Below the pieces are notes generated by a model. It had not been told where the DNA came from and did no database searches. It saw only the letters and a program-made list of their open reading frames with translations. Made by a program: the position numbers and the translations under genes. From positions 62,001 to 126,000 of the forward strand of contig SCSM01000021.1 in assembly GCA_004322215.1 (NCBI GenBank): a stretch of DNA of 64,000 nt, read 5' to 3'. Positions 55,804-64,000 of the stretch are shown in pieces; the first letter of the stretch is position 1, and each line of letters starts with the position of its first letter. Source of the stretch: Bacteroidota bacterium. GTDB taxonomy: Bacteria; Bacteroidota; Ignavibacteria; Kapaibacteriales; UBA2268.

Positions 55804-57117
55804 ATGAATTATTCCGAAATGAAAAATATACTGATTTATATTACTTTGTTATTTATTTATCAAAGTATTGTTAATGCACAGGATACGAAAAGTACAAATT
55901 CCGAATTACAGTTTTATCTCGATGTAATATGTTTCAAAGGTGAGACAGATACAGCAGCACGGGTTGATATATTCACAGTCGTGCCTTACCAATCACTTAA
56001 TTTCATAAAAATTGATGAGAAATATATGTCTCAATATGATATTGTGATTAAAGCTTTGGACAGCAATAAAAATGTAAAGGAAGAAAAGCGTATTCACAGA
56101 ACTATAAAAGCAGAAGATTACAGCACAGCACAGGGCGGAACAGGTAAATTCGATTTCTCACAGCAGATATTGAATCTGCCAAAAGGGAATTATGAATTTA
56201 AGGTTTTATTAATTGATAATAATGTTAATGAAACCAATGAAAAATCAAGAACCTTGTCAGTATTGAATTTTTCAGATTACCCCTTTTCAATAAGCGGGAT
56301 TTTATTATTGTCATCGATTGAAGAACAAAGCGGGAAATATAAGATAACACCTTACATATCCGATAATGTAGGTGATTTGAAAGAAGGATTCTTTACATTT
56401 TTCGAATCTTACAACAAATCCGGGAGCGATTCGGCAGACTTTATTTATCAAATCACTGATAAAGATGGAAAGGTTCTTATTCAATCGCCAAAAACCAGGA
56501 AATATGTCGGAAAAAGTAAAACACAACTTTATTTGAAAATTCCAAATAATGAATCTATCAGCCAGGGGACATATAACCTGAGAATAATTGCAATGAAGCC
56601 GATGAACGACACAATCGTAAAGTCAGAATATTATCTTGCAGCAGCCGAAAGGTCACTTGGATTTTTCAGAACTATGCTTGGATTCAATATTGCGGACTTA
56701 AATAAAGCAGTAAAACAATTACGGTATGTCGCACAACCTGACGATATTGATTTTATTGACTCGGCTCAAACGATGGATGAAAAACAAAGAAGATTTAAGG
56801 AATTTTGGGATAAATTGGACCCGACACCAAATACAGAAAGAAACGAAGCATTTGAAGAATATTATTCCAGGGTTGATTATGCCAATAAAGAATTCAAATC
56901 CTACAATGAAGGTTGGCTGACTGATATGGGAATGGTCTATATCATTTTCGGCAAACCATTTCAGATTGAACATTCAACACCCGGAACAATAGGAAGAAAA
57001 TACGAGAGATGGACTTATCTAAACAACAGGCAGTTTTCATTCGTTGATAATACCGGTTTCGGTGATTTCAGATTATATTATCCTCCGACAGTAACAGAAA
57101 GATACAAATACAAATGA
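55804..57117 (+). CDS. GWxTD domain-containing protein
   Basis: 437 residues from 55804, alternatively from the ATG at 55819 that begins the signal peptide (MKNILIYITLLFIYQSIVNAQ). The C-terminal part has YNEGWLTDMGMVYIIFGKP, the GWxTD motif that names the family, and a beta-rich region before it. Function is unknown; these proteins are frequent in Chlorobi/Ignavibacteria. The stop overlaps the ispD start (ATGA), suggesting translational coupling. Confidence 0.88.
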   Translation: MNYSEMKNILIYITLLFIYQSIVNAQDTKSTNSELQFYLDVICFKGETDTAARVDIFTVVPYQSLNFIKIDEKYMSQYDIVIKALDSNKNVKEEKRIHRTIKAEDYSTAQGGTGKFDFSQQILNLPKGNYEFKVLLIDNNVNETNEKSRTLSVLNFSDYPFSISGILLLSSIEEQSGKYKITPYISDNVGDLKEGFFTFFESYNKSGSDSADFIYQITDKDGKVLIQSPKTRKYVGKSKTQLYLKIPNNESISQGTYNLRIIAMKPMNDTIVKSEYYLAAAERSLGFFRTMLGFNIADLNKAVKQLRYVAQPDDIDFIDSAQTMDEKQRRFKEFWDKLDPTPNTERNEAFEEYYSRVDYANKEFKSYNEGWLTDMGMVYIIFGKPFQIEHSTPGTIGRKYERWTYLNNRQFSFVDNTGFGDFRLYYPPTVTERYKYK

Positions 57118-57779
57118 TGAAATGTGCAGCAATAATACCGGCAGCAGGCATTGGGACTCGATTCGGCGGCTCTATGCCAAAGCAATTCAGCGAATACGAA
57201 AGTATTCCAATTCTGATTCACACTCTCAAGCTTTTTGAAAGAATACCGGAAGTTAATTCTGTCATCGTGGCAATTACACCCTCATGGGAAGAATATACCA
57301 ATGAAATGATTGTTGTTCATGGTTTGAATAAAGTTAAAAAGATTGTAGCAGGCGGTAAGGAAAGGCAGGATTCCGTTTCGAATGCTCTCAATACACTCCT
57401 TCCAAATGAGTATGATGTAATATTGATTCATGATGCAGTCAGACCTTTTGTATCACCGGAACTTGTACGAAAAATTATTAGGATAGCCGATGAAACCGGT
57501 GCGGTGATACCTGCACTGAAACCGAAAGAAACAATCAAGCAAATTGACGAAAAGGGTATGGTTATAAAAACGCTCGACAGAACAATATTGTGTGCAGTAC
57601 AAACACCACAGGGTTTTAAAGCCGATATAATCTTATCATCCTATAAAAAAGCAATGAAAAATAATTTTTATGCAACTGATGATGCAGCACTTGTAGAGTA
57701 TTCAGGTTTTCCTGTCCAGGTAATTGACGGTGAGGAAACCAACATAAAAATAACAACTCAATTCGACATCCACTTTTAA
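57114..57779 (+). CDS. ispD: 2-C-methyl-D-erythritol 4-phosphate cytidylyltransferase
   Basis: 221 residues. Nucleotide site IIPAAGIGTRFGGSMPKQF, then AGGKERQDSVSNAL and IHDAVRPFVSPELV. It transfers CMP to MEP in the MEP isoprenoid pathway. It starts with a double ATG; the first overlaps the stop of the GWxTD gene. A bidirectional hairpin follows at 57790. Confidence 0.95.
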   Translation: MMKCAAIIPAAGIGTRFGGSMPKQFSEYESIPILIHTLKLFERIPEVNSVIVAITPSWEEYTNEMIVVHGLNKVKKIVAGGKERQDSVSNALNTLLPNEYDVILIHDAVRPFVSPELVRKIIRIADETGAVIPALKPKETIKQIDEKGMVIKTLDRTILCAVQTPQGFKADIILSSYKKAMKNNFYATDDAALVEYSGFPVQVIDGEETNIKITTQFDIHF

Positions 57780-57789
57780 TATAAAAAGC

Positions 57790-57814
57790 AATCCCAATCT
57801 TAGGGATTGGGATT
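57790..57814. terminator. Bidirectional terminator between ispD and the T9SS protein
   Basis: AATCCCAATC (57790-57799) pairs perfectly with GATTGGGATT (57805-57814) around TTAGG. On the minus strand a T run (GCTTTTTAT) follows, so it best ends the convergent gene at 57843; it also ends ispD on the plus strand. Confidence 0.85.
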
Positions 57815-57842
57815 CTATACAAAAACTTATTAAAGAAATTCC

Positions 57843-59990
57843 TTAGGGCATCACTATAAATTTAACTGCATTTGAAATACCAATGCCTGTTAATTTCACG
57901 AAATACACACCGGGACTTACTTTCAGATTATTGTGATTCAGCATGTTCCACGCAAAGCTATGTGTGCCAATTGCTAAGTTACGTGAGCAAAGATTAATAA
58001 CTCTATTACCGTTAACATCATATATATCGAGAGAAACTGCGGCATTTTTTTCCAGTGATAATTCAATATTCACATTTGTTGTTGCAGGATTAGGGGATAA
58101 TGTCAATGAATTGATGAATGTCACAGTTTCATTAACATCAGTTGCTTGAATACTCTTCATAACTCCAATACCTGAATTATAGAATGAACCGCTCATTGTA
58201 TTTTGAACCTTGAAATCCCTGACCATATAATAAACAATTCCATCGCGGATTTCAGGGTCAGTGAAACTTGTGTCTGAAAGCAGAACTTCATTAATTTTTG
58301 TGAAGGGACCATCTTTGCTTGATGAAAGATAAACATTGTATAAATATTCACCCTGGTTATCAGATTTTTCCCAGCTTATTTCAACGTGCTCGCCGGCAGG
58401 TTGAATCACAGATAAATTTTTTGCCGGGGAAACAGTTCCCATATACATCCTCAATGTCGGGTCACCCATTAAAGCAACATGAGCCATTAGATTACCATAA
58501 GTATAAACAACACCATTCTTATAACGAGGTGTATAGCATATATTTGGTATATAGGTTTGACCATTATTTTGAGACAGCATTGTAGAGTAACCAATCGGTA
58601 AACCGAGTGCCATGTGGTGGAGATACCATTGAGGTCTTCCTGCCCAGGCACAAGTAAGTATGGATGGACTACTACATAGTCCGGCTCTAAGGAAATTGTT
58701 TTGTGAATCCCAGTCACCGAAATATGAACCAAAAAGCATTGTGAATATTGCTTTCTTTTGGTTTGTATCAGCAAAATTTGTTGTATTTCCAATCTTATCG
58801 GCACTGGTATACCACCCTGCTCCACATCCGTAAGCCCAAAGGTAATTATCAGTCTTTAAATTTGTAAACCAATCAACATTTTTTATACTGTCCATTCCAA
58901 AGAATGGAGCGAAGTTCCTCCAGCCACTTGCTCCAAAGCCCATTTCAAGACCGCCTTCATTTGCAGCAGAATATGAGGGCTGAAAATTAATATCAACAAG
59001 ACTTCTCATTACGTAAGACATTTCACCTGACCTGTATAAATGGTCTTTGTCGAGATATTCACCGAGTAAATCCTCTTCAGTTTTTTTAAAAGCCGGCATA
59101 TTATAAAAATCAACCCTGCCGATTCTCAAAACAACATCACCTTCCCTGATATATGTTTGGTCGAATTTACCGTCACCCGGAATGTTCCTGTTCTCATTCC
59201 TGGATGGTTTTAATACACCATTACTATCTGTATTAACATAACTATCGGTCCAGTATGTATCATCTAAAATACCATAATAAACATCAGCGGGCCAGGCACC
59301 CTGATGATTATCGTGGGCATCGGGACCAAAATTTCCTGTATATGGAACGGGCACTCTTCCAAATAAAAATACTGTATTTATGGATTTATCTTTTGCATAC
59401 TCCTGCTTGATTATATTTCTTACAACTGTTGGACTGACATTGTTGTTTGAATCGCTTCGTGTAACATATTGTATATTAACATTCCAACCCTCAGTAAGCA
59501 AATCATCTTTTAATCTGTCAATTTTATTTTGGAAATAAAATTGAAGATTGGATTCGACGATTAAAAGGACAGTTCCATAGGATTCAATTGGCTTTACTTC
59601 AATTCCTGCATATATATAACCGGCGGCAAAATATTTAAGTGTATCCTTTCCTTCTAATTTTATGGAATAAGCAAGAACCTGGTATTCATAGCCATCACCT
59701 ACAGTAACATTATTGTCGATAAAGGAAGTTTTTGTACTGTCGAGAATAGCAATTTCATTACCCCAATAATTTGATTCTTTAACTTTCCTGTAAACATGGT
59801 ATTCTTTGGAATATCCAGCCGTTTTCCAATTTATTTTAATGCTTGGAGTCTCAGTTTTAGATACTTCTGCAGTAAGAAAAACAACGAAATCCTTAGAATC
59901 GAGAGAATATAGATTTCTAAATGAAAACAATGAAAGAATAAATATTAAAAAAATCAATTGTTTTATAAATGTTGTAAAAAATTTTTTCAT
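57843..59990 (-). CDS. Gingipain-like (C25-type) T9SS-secreted protein, probably inactive
   Basis: 715 residues. Signal peptide (about 1-30), FN3-like module (about 35-130), a C25-like core (about 140-515) with VFLFGRVPVPYTG, LRIGRVDF and the AHVALMGDPTLRMY end motif, a second FN3 (about 520-620) and a T9SS sorting domain (633-715, LSPNPATTNVNIEL to GVYFVKLTG). Where gingipains have GHG and a following Cys, this protein has YGCGAG (387-392) and MLFGSYFGDWD (418-428), so the His-Cys dyad seems replaced. The gene converges on ispD. Confidence 0.7.
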   Translation of the reverse strand: MKKFFTTFIKQLIFLIFILSLFSFRNLYSLDSKDFVVFLTAEVSKTETPSIKINWKTAGYSKEYHVYRKVKESNYWGNEIAILDSTKTSFIDNNVTVGDGYEYQVLAYSIKLEGKDTLKYFAAGYIYAGIEVKPIESYGTVLLIVESNLQFYFQNKIDRLKDDLLTEGWNVNIQYVTRSDSNNNVSPTVVRNIIKQEYAKDKSINTVFLFGRVPVPYTGNFGPDAHDNHQGAWPADVYYGILDDTYWTDSYVNTDSNGVLKPSRNENRNIPGDGKFDQTYIREGDVVLRIGRVDFYNMPAFKKTEEDLLGEYLDKDHLYRSGEMSYVMRSLVDINFQPSYSAANEGGLEMGFGASGWRNFAPFFGMDSIKNVDWFTNLKTDNYLWAYGCGAGWYTSADKIGNTTNFADTNQKKAIFTMLFGSYFGDWDSQNNFLRAGLCSSPSILTCAWAGRPQWYLHHMALGLPIGYSTMLSQNNGQTYIPNICYTPRYKNGVVYTYGNLMAHVALMGDPTLRMYMGTVSPAKNLSVIQPAGEHVEISWEKSDNQGEYLYNVYLSSSKDGPFTKINEVLLSDTSFTDPEIRDGIVYYMVRDFKVQNTMSGSFYNSGIGVMKSIQATDVNETVTFINSLTLSPNPATTNVNIELSLEKNAAVSLDIYDVNGNRVINLCSRNLAIGTHSFAWNMLNHNNLKVSPGVYFVKLTGIGISNAVKFIVMP

Positions 59991-60030
59991 AATACCTCCA
60001 CAATATATTTTTTAGTTAAAATTATTTTTT

Positions 60031-60930
60031 TCAAATCATAAATAGTAAAATTAATAAATAAATATAAACCGCAGGTGCAACAAACAAAATGCTGTCGAAT
60101 CTATCGAGTATTCCTCCGTGACCGGGCAATATTGCAGAACTATCCTTGATACCGGCATCCCGTTTCAAAAGGGACTCTGCCAAATCGCCTATTTGACCGA
60201 TTATTCCAATGACAGCACCAATGATTACCGAATGCATAATGGGAAATTTGGGAATTAATAAAATTGATGCTGCAGCAAATCCGATAATTGCACCGAAAAA
60301 TCCCGCAACAGAACCTTCCCAGCTTTTCTTGGGGCTTATTCTTGGAAATAATTTATGTTTCCCCCATTTTACCCCAATGAAATAAGCAGCAGAATCACTA
60401 ATCCAAACAGAAATAAAAATACTTGCAACAAGCCAGCCGCAATAAATGTCCTTTTTCAAAATTGTCAAGCCAAAATCATCCTTCAAATTAATTAAATGAT
60501 TTGTGAAATATAGCTCATCGAACAAACGGTAAAACTCCCTGATTCCAATCAAACAAGTGAATGAAACAGCTATGTATAAGAAACCTGAAAAAGTTGTTGA
60601 TACATTAAATATACCGTTAGGTTTGTTACGCCAAAGCTCAAGTGTTAATATTAATAAGGCAAATAGTGCAAATAATACAATCAGCCAATTTAAATCTGAA
60701 AACTTGTTTCCGGAATAAAATAAGAACATAAAGCAAATACCTGCAATAATTCCGGGAATTTTATTCGGGAAAGCATGTTTCTTTTCGGCAATTTTATAAA
60801 ACTCCCATAGGGCAACGGAACTGATAATAACGATAGTAATAAAAAAAACATAGCCGCCGAGATAAATAATAAGAAAAGCAAGCGGTATGCCTACAAATGC
60901 TACAATTACTCTTTTTACAAGTTCGTTCAA
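60031..60930 (-). CDS. cdsA: Phosphatidate cytidylyltransferase
   Basis: 299 residues with about eight membrane helices. The CdsA signature is complete: SPKKSWEGSVAGFFGAIIG and LLKRDAGIKDSSAILPGHGG, then ILDRFDSILFVAP. It makes CDP-diacylglycerol from CTP and phosphatidate for all phospholipids. Divergent from the HAD phosphatase; the frs/uppS-dxr genes that often accompany cdsA are not next to it. Confidence 0.95.
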   Translation of the reverse strand: MNELVKRVIVAFVGIPLAFLIIYLGGYVFFITIVIISSVALWEFYKIAEKKHAFPNKIPGIIAGICFMFLFYSGNKFSDLNWLIVLFALFALLILTLELWRNKPNGIFNVSTTFSGFLYIAVSFTCLIGIREFYRLFDELYFTNHLINLKDDFGLTILKKDIYCGWLVASIFISVWISDSAAYFIGVKWGKHKLFPRISPKKSWEGSVAGFFGAIIGFAAASILLIPKFPIMHSVIIGAVIGIIGQIGDLAESLLKRDAGIKDSSAILPGHGGILDRFDSILFVAPAVYIYLLILLFMI

Positions 60931-61093
60931 TTAATTTTCCTTATCTGCTAAACTTTGCAAAATTATAAAGTTTTTTTTTGTTTCCATTAAAAAGATTCCA
61001 TAAGAACTAATATTATACGACATAGAAGTCAATTTTTTGTTAAATTTACCGAAAATAAAGTAAATATATTTAATTGACAGAAAAATTTTAGTA

Positions 61094-61822
61094 GTGAAAA
61101 AATCTGAAGAATTAAAATTAGCTGTGTTCTCCGATTTCGATGGTACAGTTACCAAACTGGACATTGGTGATGAGATATTCAAAATATTTGGCAAATTCGA
61201 GCCATATCATAATTTATTGAGGGAAGGAAAACTCAATATCAAAGATTACTGGAAAAAAGTATGCAGTGAACTAAATCCCGGGACAAATGAAGAAACGATT
61301 AAAAAATATGCTGAACAGCAAGAAGTTGATTCATATTTCAAGGACTTCGCAGAATTTTGCAAGGATAATCAAATACCTTTATCAATTTTAAGTGACGGAT
61401 TTGATACATATATCAAACCAATCATAAATAAATCGGGATTAGAACAAGTTAATATTTTATGCAACAAGTTAATATTCAACAATGGCTCTCCTCCTGAACC
61501 GGTCTATCCTTATGCAAGCGAATCCTGCACATGTGATTGTGCATCATGCAAACGAAATTCGATGATAAACAGTGTCGATGACAAAACAGTACTTGTATAT
61601 ATCGGCGATGATTACTCCGATTTTTGCGGAGCAGAACATTCTGACATAGTTTTTGCTAAAAAGAATCTTGCTGCATATTGCAACGAAAACAGGATACCAC
61701 ATTATCCTTATTCAACTTTTTTTGATATATTAAGAATAATGAGGAAAATTGTAAAAAATAAAAAGTATAAATTCAGGCATCAGGCAAAAATTAAGAGAAA
61801 ACAAGCGTTCGAAGCAGAGTAA
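61094..61822 (+). CDS. HAD-IB phosphatase (MtnX/phosphoserine-phosphatase-like)
   Basis: 242 residues from GTG at 61094. HAD motifs: DFDGTVT (14-20, nucleophile Asp14), LSDGFD in the core and GDDYSDFCGA near 177. A Cys cluster CTCDCASCK occurs about residue 143-151, comparable to the CxxC position in MtnX-like enzymes but richer. Substrate unknown. It lies 8 bp before a histidine kinase gene, so the two are likely co-transcribed. Confidence 0.85.
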   Translation: MKKSEELKLAVFSDFDGTVTKLDIGDEIFKIFGKFEPYHNLLREGKLNIKDYWKKVCSELNPGTNEETIKKYAEQQEVDSYFKDFAEFCKDNQIPLSILSDGFDTYIKPIINKSGLEQVNILCNKLIFNNGSPPEPVYPYASESCTCDCASCKRNSMINSVDDKTVLVYIGDDYSDFCGAEHSDIVFAKKNLAAYCNENRIPHYPYSTFFDILRIMRKIVKNKKYKFRHQAKIKRKQAFEAE

Positions 61823-61830
61823 TATTATTA

Positions 61831-63429
61831 ATGAGATTAAAAACAAAAATACCGTTTAGAACTATTAAAAGGAATTCAATATTCCTTTTAACTTTTATTC
61901 TTGTTGCTTTTGCAATATCAGCCGGCGAGCCAAAATATAATAAAGATTTTCAGACAAAAATAGATTACCTGATAATCAACAAAGATACAATTTCAAAAGA
62001 GACCTGGAATGATATTGTCATTTCTCAGAAGGATACAATTACGTTCATATATCATTGTGAAGCAAAAGATACAAGTAAGCCATTTCTGTTCAATATAAAA
62101 TTGCAGAATGAAGATGATATCAACATAAGGTCATCACGTTCAAGAATCGCATTGTATTTCGGTTTGCCTGAAGGCAAATACGATTTGACTATTTATTCAT
62201 TTTCACAAAGATGGACATCGTATCCGGCATTCCTTAAATTCGAGGTGAACAATAAAGAAGACTCGCTTCGAAATGAAATCGAAAAATTAAAGAAAGCAAA
62301 TACAAGTCTGATAGAAAAAAAGGGAGACCCATCAAATTTTGTAATTAATAAATCCCATTTGTTAATAGGATTGATTGTTATACCTGTCCTTGCAGGAATA
62401 ATAATCATCATGGTTAAATTCAAAAAAAGGAAAAAACTATCAGAATCATATATTTTATTCGAACCTGAAGAAGAAATAAATCAAAAAATATATTTAGAGG
62501 ATGAAAAAATGGAAATTCCAACGCCAACTCCTGCATCTGAAAAGCCGACTTATGATGAGCTTTTCATGGAAAACCAATCTTTCAAAGACGAGATTGAAGC
62601 ATTAAGGGCACAGATTAATGTTCTGCAAAGCAGAAGTTATGAGTTGAACAAGCAGAATAAAGAGCTCGAAGAAAAAGCCGAAAAACTTTCAAAAGGCAAG
62701 AAAGAGCTCGAAGACCTCCAGAAGCAAAAGGATGAATTGTTTGCCGTTATCATTCACGACATCAAAAATCCTGTTGCACTGATTAAAAGCTTGGTAGAGC
62801 TTCTTAGGTCTTATGATTTGACGGCGACCGAGCAACAGGAAATCATAGATGACATTTTCGAGACTACCACAAAGATTGTGAGTTTGTCGCAGGAGGTTTC
62901 GCGAATTCTATCACTCGAATCCACTGCTATTACACTAAATCTCGAGCAATACAATATCAATGAAATACTTAATGATGTATTCCGAAGGAATTCAGTTGCT
63001 TCGAAGAGTAAAAACATTTCAATGCTGCTCGATTTGGGAAATGATATTCCACAAATTGAGCTCGATTATCAGAAAGTGGATGAAATAATTGATAACCTTA
63101 TATCGAATGCAATTAAGTTCTCGCACAGTGGAGGTGAGATTCGCATCAAATCAATTAATGCGGAAGACAATGTTGTGGTTGAAATAAGCGATAACGGATT
63201 GGGTTTATCAGAAATTGATATTCAAAAGGCATTCCAGAGAGGAGCGCGGCTAAGCGCCAAACCGACAGCTAATGAACCATCGTCCGGTCTCGGTTTGTGG
63301 ATTGTCCGAAAACTTGTGGAGGCACACAATGGAAGAGTCTGGGTACGAAGTGCATTAGGCAAGGGTTCCACATTTGCTTTTGCATTACCTGTTACTTCAT
63401 TGAGAAAAGGAAATGGAAACGGGAAGTAG
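61831..63429 (+). CDS. Sensor histidine kinase
   Basis: 532 residues. N-terminal signal/TM (about 15-31), a periplasmic beta-rich sensor (32-175) resembling a C-terminal Y_Y_Y-type module (KFEVNNKED end), one membrane helix (176-196), a Pro/Glu linker and a coiled coil (about 245-300), then HisKA with phospho-accepting His309 in VIIHDIKNPV and HATPase_c with NLISNAIKFSHSGG, DNGLGLS and GLGLWIV. No response regulator gene follows in the window. The upstream HAD gene is 8 bp away. Confidence 0.9.
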   Translation: MRLKTKIPFRTIKRNSIFLLTFILVAFAISAGEPKYNKDFQTKIDYLIINKDTISKETWNDIVISQKDTITFIYHCEAKDTSKPFLFNIKLQNEDDINIRSSRSRIALYFGLPEGKYDLTIYSFSQRWTSYPAFLKFEVNNKEDSLRNEIEKLKKANTSLIEKKGDPSNFVINKSHLLIGLIVIPVLAGIIIIMVKFKKRKKLSESYILFEPEEEINQKIYLEDEKMEIPTPTPASEKPTYDELFMENQSFKDEIEALRAQINVLQSRSYELNKQNKELEEKAEKLSKGKKELEDLQKQKDELFAVIIHDIKNPVALIKSLVELLRSYDLTATEQQEIIDDIFETTTKIVSLSQEVSRILSLESTAITLNLEQYNINEILNDVFRRNSVASKSKNISMLLDLGNDIPQIELDYQKVDEIIDNLISNAIKFSHSGGEIRIKSINAEDNVVVEISDNGLGLSEIDIQKAFQRGARLSAKPTANEPSSGLGLWIVRKLVEAHNGRVWVRSALGKGSTFAFALPVTSLRKGNGNGK

Positions 63430-63598
63430 TTTTTAGTGAATAGTGAATAAAGAATAGTGAATAATTTATTCTTTTGGATTGGATGAGTGTCATTCTGTAT
63501 TTGGTTCGGAATCCACTTACTCTGTCACACTGAGCGAACTCGAAGGGCTTATTATTTTACACGAAAACGCAAAGGATTTCCATACCAAATCTGAAATA
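63430..63598. other. Intergenic repeats after the histidine kinase
   Basis: TAGTGAATA occurs three times (63434, 63441, 63455). A GTCATTCTG word (63489) and CACACTGAGCGAACTCGAAGG (63526-63546) resemble one arm each of the dispersed palindrome between fliN and fliO, but they do not form a perfect inverted repeat. No gene is seen. Confidence 0.5.
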
Positions 63599-64000
63599 CT
63601 ATTTTATCCAGTCGAAATAATTATCGGAATGAATGAACTGAAAATGAGAACCTGGATAATTTTTCTGCCATCCCACAGGTTCTTTAACTTTTTGTTCTTT
63701 CCATTTGAATTCTGTTGCTGTGAGCTTACCATCCTTCTCTTCAATCCAGTCAATTTCCTGCCTGTCGTAAGTTCGCCAAAAGTAATTATTGCAGTAATAC
63801 AGGTTATCATTCTGGTATTTGATTCTTTCACTGATAATATAATTTTCCCAAAGTCTGCCAACATCATCCCTTTGATTTAGCATAGCGAAATTGTTGATTA
63901 TTCCATTCCTTATTCCGTTATCGAGGAAATACCATTTTGAACTTTTACTTACTTCTTTTCTCAAATTCCTCGAAAAACCAGTTACTTTATGTAAAATAAA
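63599..64000 (-). CDS. DUF4143-type AAA ATPase, C-terminal part, cut by window edge
   Basis: The frame is open from the right edge (codon starting at 64000) and reads KVTGFSRNLRKEVSKSSKWYF (split at FSRN), LDNGIRNGIINN and DVGRLWENYIISERIK, ending WIK at 63599. This is the C-terminal DUF4143 region of ATPases widespread in bacteria, whose role is unclear. The N-terminal AAA domain lies beyond the window. Confidence 0.85.
   Translation of the reverse strand, partial: FILHKVTGFSRNLRKEVSKSSKWYFLDNGIRNGIINNFAMLNQRDDVGRLWENYIISERIKYQNDNLYYCNNYFWRTYDRQEIDWIEEKDGKLTATEFKWKEQKVKEPVGWQKNYPGSHFQFIHSDNYFDWIK

Noticed and set aside
63487-63560. Second copy of the fliN-fliO palindrome
   Set aside because: Words are similar but arms do not pair over any length, so only a diverged relic can be claimed.

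Overview
The window (about 35% GC by eye) reads as a chromosomal segment of a flagellated Gram-negative bacterium of the Bacteroidota/Chlorobi group, most likely the Ignavibacteria/Kapabacteria side. The evidence is the combination of type IX secretion (T9SS) C-terminal sorting domains, a DUF3098 protein, a GWxTD-domain protein and an MlaE permease with a full set of flagellar switch and export genes, which ordinary Bacteroidetes lack. MurE carries the DNPR motif of meso-diaminopimelate-adding enzymes. This lineage call is an inference from gene content; no 16S rRNA is present.

Layout. 0-3 kb: a left-truncated GH30-like glycosidase and an unrecognised secreted protein. 3-9 kb: mreBCD on the minus strand with repeats in both intergenic gaps, then an RsmI-type methyltransferase with an Arg/Asp/Ser-rich tail, a TsaC/YrdC-type tRNA-modification enzyme and an amino-acid permease. 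9.2-10.9 kb: a small degraded accessory island holding a DUF2442/DUF4160 pair, an antitoxin with a frameshifted mazF, and an RHS remnant. It sits exactly where fliPQR would be expected after fliLMNO (10.9-13.5 kb). 13.7-18.1 kb: ugd, then a housekeeping unit tRNA-Gln - prs - rplY - pth interrupted by an approximately 85-bp tandem repeat. 18.1-18.8 kb: a gene-free stretch of palindromes and helically phased AATAGGACA repeats. 18.8-22.3 kb: phosphate transporter Pit with its DUF47 partner, then a small membrane protein and a TauE-type exporter. 22.4-26.9 kb: rfbC, an unknown membrane protein, a cysteine desulfurase, a PAP2 phosphatase, a DnaJ-domain protein and a frameshifted T9SS-tailed mini-protein.

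27-46 kb: flhA, a lipoprotein, two GT-C type membrane glycosyltransferases flanking DUF3098-era, mlaE, a DUF2147 protein, a second APC permease, an HNH endonuclease, murE, a CoA-binding protein, an EF-G-2 type GTPase, a hicBA pair whose hicA has an in-frame stop, an AI-2E family transporter and a FliK-like protein. 46-64 kb: a 1434-residue acyl-CoA dehydratase activase, a 13-repeat YCF48-like T9SS cargo, an S9 peptidase, GWxTD protein-ispD, a gingipain-like T9SS protein that seems to lack the catalytic dyad, cdsA, an HAD phosphatase, a sensor histidine kinase and a right-truncated DUF4143 ATPase.

Most genes are housekeeping, envelope or motility genes. No complete mobile element, CRISPR array or classical defence system was seen. 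The unusual signals are decayed toxin genes, AT-rich dispersed/tandem repeats, a possible -1 frameshift joining a small protein to a T9SS sorting tail, the SR-like tail on RsmI, and an apparent non-ATG start of the HNH gene.
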